Source: Actinomycetota bacterium (GTDB lineage Bacteria; Actinomycetota; Thermoleophilia; Solirubrobacterales; 70-9). From it: a stretch of DNA of 7,301 nt. Below are positions 5,888 through 7,301 of this stretch, one piece after another. The stretch covers positions 1-7,301 of the forward strand of contig JAFDWD010000388.1 in the NCBI GenBank assembly GCA_018268695.1. The letters are read 5' to 3'. The notes under the pieces were generated by a model. The model saw only the letters and a program-made list of their open reading frames with translations. It was not told the origin of the DNA and ran no database searches. The stretch's first letter is position 1; each line of letters starts with the position of its first letter. The position numbers were made by a program, and so were the translations under genes.

Positions 5888-6468
5888 CCCCTCAGCTTCG
5901 CGAGCAGCGCGGACAGGGCCTCCTCGAGGTCCTCGACCGACCCGTCGTTGACGACGACGTGCTCGGCCCGCTCGGCCTTCTCCTCCTGGGTCAGCTGGCG
6001 CGCCTCGCGAGCGTCGACCAGCGCGTGGCCGCGAGCGGCGGCGCGCTCGCGGCGGACGTCTTCGGCGGCGACGATCGAGACGGTGGTGTCGAAGACTCCG
6101 TCCCGGCCGCCCTCGAACAGCAGAGGCACCTCGATCACGGCGAACTCGGTGTCGTCAGGGAGGGTCGCGATCCAGCGGGCGGTCTCCGCGCCGACCGCCG
6201 GGTGGATCTTCGACTCGAGCCAGGTCAGCTGCTCCGGGTCGGCGAAGACGATGCCACCGATCGCGCCACGGTCGGTCGGGGCGCCCTCGGGCGCGACCTC
6301 GGGCCCCCAGCGCTCCACCATCTCCCGGCGCAGCGCCTCGCCTTCGAGCAGATCGTGGACTACGGCGTCGCTCGAGAGCGTCGCCACGCCCAGGCGGCCA
6401 AAAGCCGCAAGTGCCTCCGACTTGCCCGCGGCGATGCCGCCGGTCAGCCCGATCGTCAGCGGCGCCAC
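5884..6468 (-). CDS. coaE: Dephospho-CoA kinase
   Basis: A cytoplasmic enzyme that phosphorylates the 3'-hydroxyl of dephospho-CoA with ATP, the last step of coenzyme A synthesis. I place the start at the GTG at 6468, giving 194 residues, the usual size. A longer frame open to 6690 would add an arginine/proline-rich stretch that is only the shadow of the rpsA tail. From this start the protein begins with a beta strand and the Walker A loop GGIAAGKS (10-17). SSDAVVHDL (32-40) matches the substrate-binding DADxxxH region, KIHP follows in the middle, and VPLLFEGG is the conserved PLLFE motif. A GGGCGGGG stretch precedes the start by four bases. The gene lies 16 bases after rpsA, a common actinobacterial arrangement, and its stop overlaps the next ATG. 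Confidence 0.95.
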   Translation of the reverse strand: MAPLTIGLTGGIAAGKSEALAAFGRLGVATLSSDAVVHDLLEGEALRREMVERWGPEVAPEGAPTDRGAIGGIVFADPEQLTWLESKIHPAVGAETARWIATLPDDTEFAVIEVPLLFEGGRDGVFDTTVSIVAAEDVRRERAAARGHALVDAREARQLTQEEKAERAEHVVVNDGSVEDLEEALSALLAKLRG

Positions 6469-6484
6469 ACGGCCCCGCCCACGG

Positions 6485-7301
6485 TTAGCCCTGCTGCTCG
6501 GACTCGCTGTCGGTGTCGCCGCCGGAAGCGGCGTCGTCGGCGCCATCGCCCTCAGAACCCGCCTCGGGCTCAGAAGACTCGGCGGCGGGAGCCTCGGCGA
6601 CTGCCTCGGGCTCGGAAGTTGCGGCCTCGGGCGCGGCCTCGGGAGCCTCCGCCTGCGCGGCGTCCTCGACCGCAGCCTCCGCGGTGGCACCCTCGGGAAC
6701 CTCGGCGGCGGCCGTCTCGGCCTCGACGGCGGGCGACTCGACTTCCTGGCCCTCGACCGGGGAGTCCTCCGCGACGTCGATCGCGGCCTCCTCGGCAGCG
6801 TCCTCGGCGACGCCCGCCTGGGCCGCGTTGGCGGCGGCGATCTGCGCGCTGAGGTCCAGCATCGGCATGTTCTGGTTCTCGACCCGCTTGATCGAGAGCG
6901 ACAGGCGACGCCGGTCTTCGTCGATCTCGAGGATCTTGACGTTCAGTTTGGCGCCCGGCTCGACCACTTCGGAGGGGTTCTCGACGTGGTGGTCGGCAAG
7001 CTCGGAGATGTGGACCAGGCCCTCGACCCCCGGCAGGATTTCGACGAAGGCGCCGAAGGCGACGACCTTGGTGACCGTGCCCTCGAGCACGTCGCCGGGA
7101 CGGTGGGTCGAGATGACCCGCTGCCACGGGTCCTCCTGGGTCTGCTTGAGACAGAGGGAGATCCACTGGCGGTCGCGGTCGATGTCGAGGACTTTGATGC
7201 GCACCGTGTCGCCGATCGCCACCACTTCCCAGGGGTGGTTGACGTGGCTCCAGGAAAGCTCGGAGATGTGGATGAGGCCGTCGATCCCGTCGAGGTCGAC
7301 G
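6485..7301 (-). CDS. rpsA: 30S ribosomal protein S1, C-terminal part (5' end outside window)
   Basis: This is the last 271 residues of ribosomal protein S1, which binds mRNA and helps load it on the 30S subunit. The frame is open to the right edge, so the GTG at 7225 is an internal valine and not the start. The window opens inside one S1 (OB-fold) domain with DGLIHISELSWSHVNHP, then ISLCLKQTQEDPW. A full S1 domain follows from about residue 66 to 140 (GDVLEGTVTKVVAFGAFVE, GLVHISELADHH, RLSLSIKRV). After a short linker comes a tail of about 108 residues (6488-6811) of Ala, Glu, Asp, Pro, Ser and Gly, with 34 acidic residues and no Lys, Arg or His. The tail should be disordered. coaE follows after 16 bases. 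Confidence 0.96.
   Translation of the reverse strand, partial: VDLDGIDGLIHISELSWSHVNHPWEVVAIGDTVRIKVLDIDRDRQWISLCLKQTQEDPWQRVISTHRPGDVLEGTVTKVVAFGAFVEILPGVEGLVHISELADHHVENPSEVVEPGAKLNVKILEIDEDRRRLSLSIKRVENQNMPMLDLSAQIAAANAAQAGVAEDAAEEAAIDVAEDSPVEGQEVESPAVEAETAAAEVPEGATAEAAVEDAAQAEAPEAAPEAATSEPEAVAEAPAAESSEPEAGSEGDGADDAASGGDTDSESEQQG

Noticed and set aside
1..7301. CRISPR array, tRNA, rRNA, transposase or phage genes
   Set aside because: I looked for spaced direct repeats, cloverleaf patterns and transposase motifs and found none; the repeats present are inverted and single.

Overview
The window looks like chromosomal DNA from a high-GC actinobacterium. The strong G/C bias at third codon positions, GTG and TTG starts, adjacent rpsA and coaE, and a ribosomal S1 protein with a long acidic tail all fit Actinomycetota. 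I suspect the Thermoleophilia/Solirubrobacterales, but a sequence search would have to confirm that. Every gene I accept lies on the minus strand, so transcription runs from right to left.

Region by region, in the direction of transcription: (1) 7301-3398 is a tight five-gene row: the 3' part of rpsA, coaE (dephospho-CoA kinase), a membrane-anchored lytic transglycosylase, a DHA2-type MFS drug exporter, and a small membrane-anchored or secreted protein of unknown function. Gaps are 16 bases or less, and three junctions overlap (ATGA, 20 bases, ATGA), so translational coupling is likely. The MFS gene carries an in-frame amber TAG in its fourth membrane segment. (2) 3397-3181 is an intergenic gap filled almost entirely by a nested, imperfect palindrome of about 170 bases with 19-base terminal arms and an 11-bp central hairpin. 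(3) 3180-410 is a two-gene unit: a non-hydrolysing UDP-GlcNAc 2-epimerase (wecB-like) and, two bases later, a multi-membrane-span family 2 glycosyltransferase with the QxxRW motif of processive synthases. Together they suggest synthesis of a surface polysaccharide containing N-acetylhexosamine. (4) 409-40 is non-coding and holds two perfect 22-bp hairpins with unrelated sequences. (5) 39-1 holds the first 13 codons of a probable pyrroline-5-carboxylate reductase (proC).

There is no CRISPR array, tRNA, rRNA, transposase or obvious defence system. The genes are ordinary housekeeping and envelope genes. The unusual signals are the three palindromic elements, which look like dispersed repeats rather than simple U-tailed terminators, and the amber codon that splits an otherwise intact transporter.
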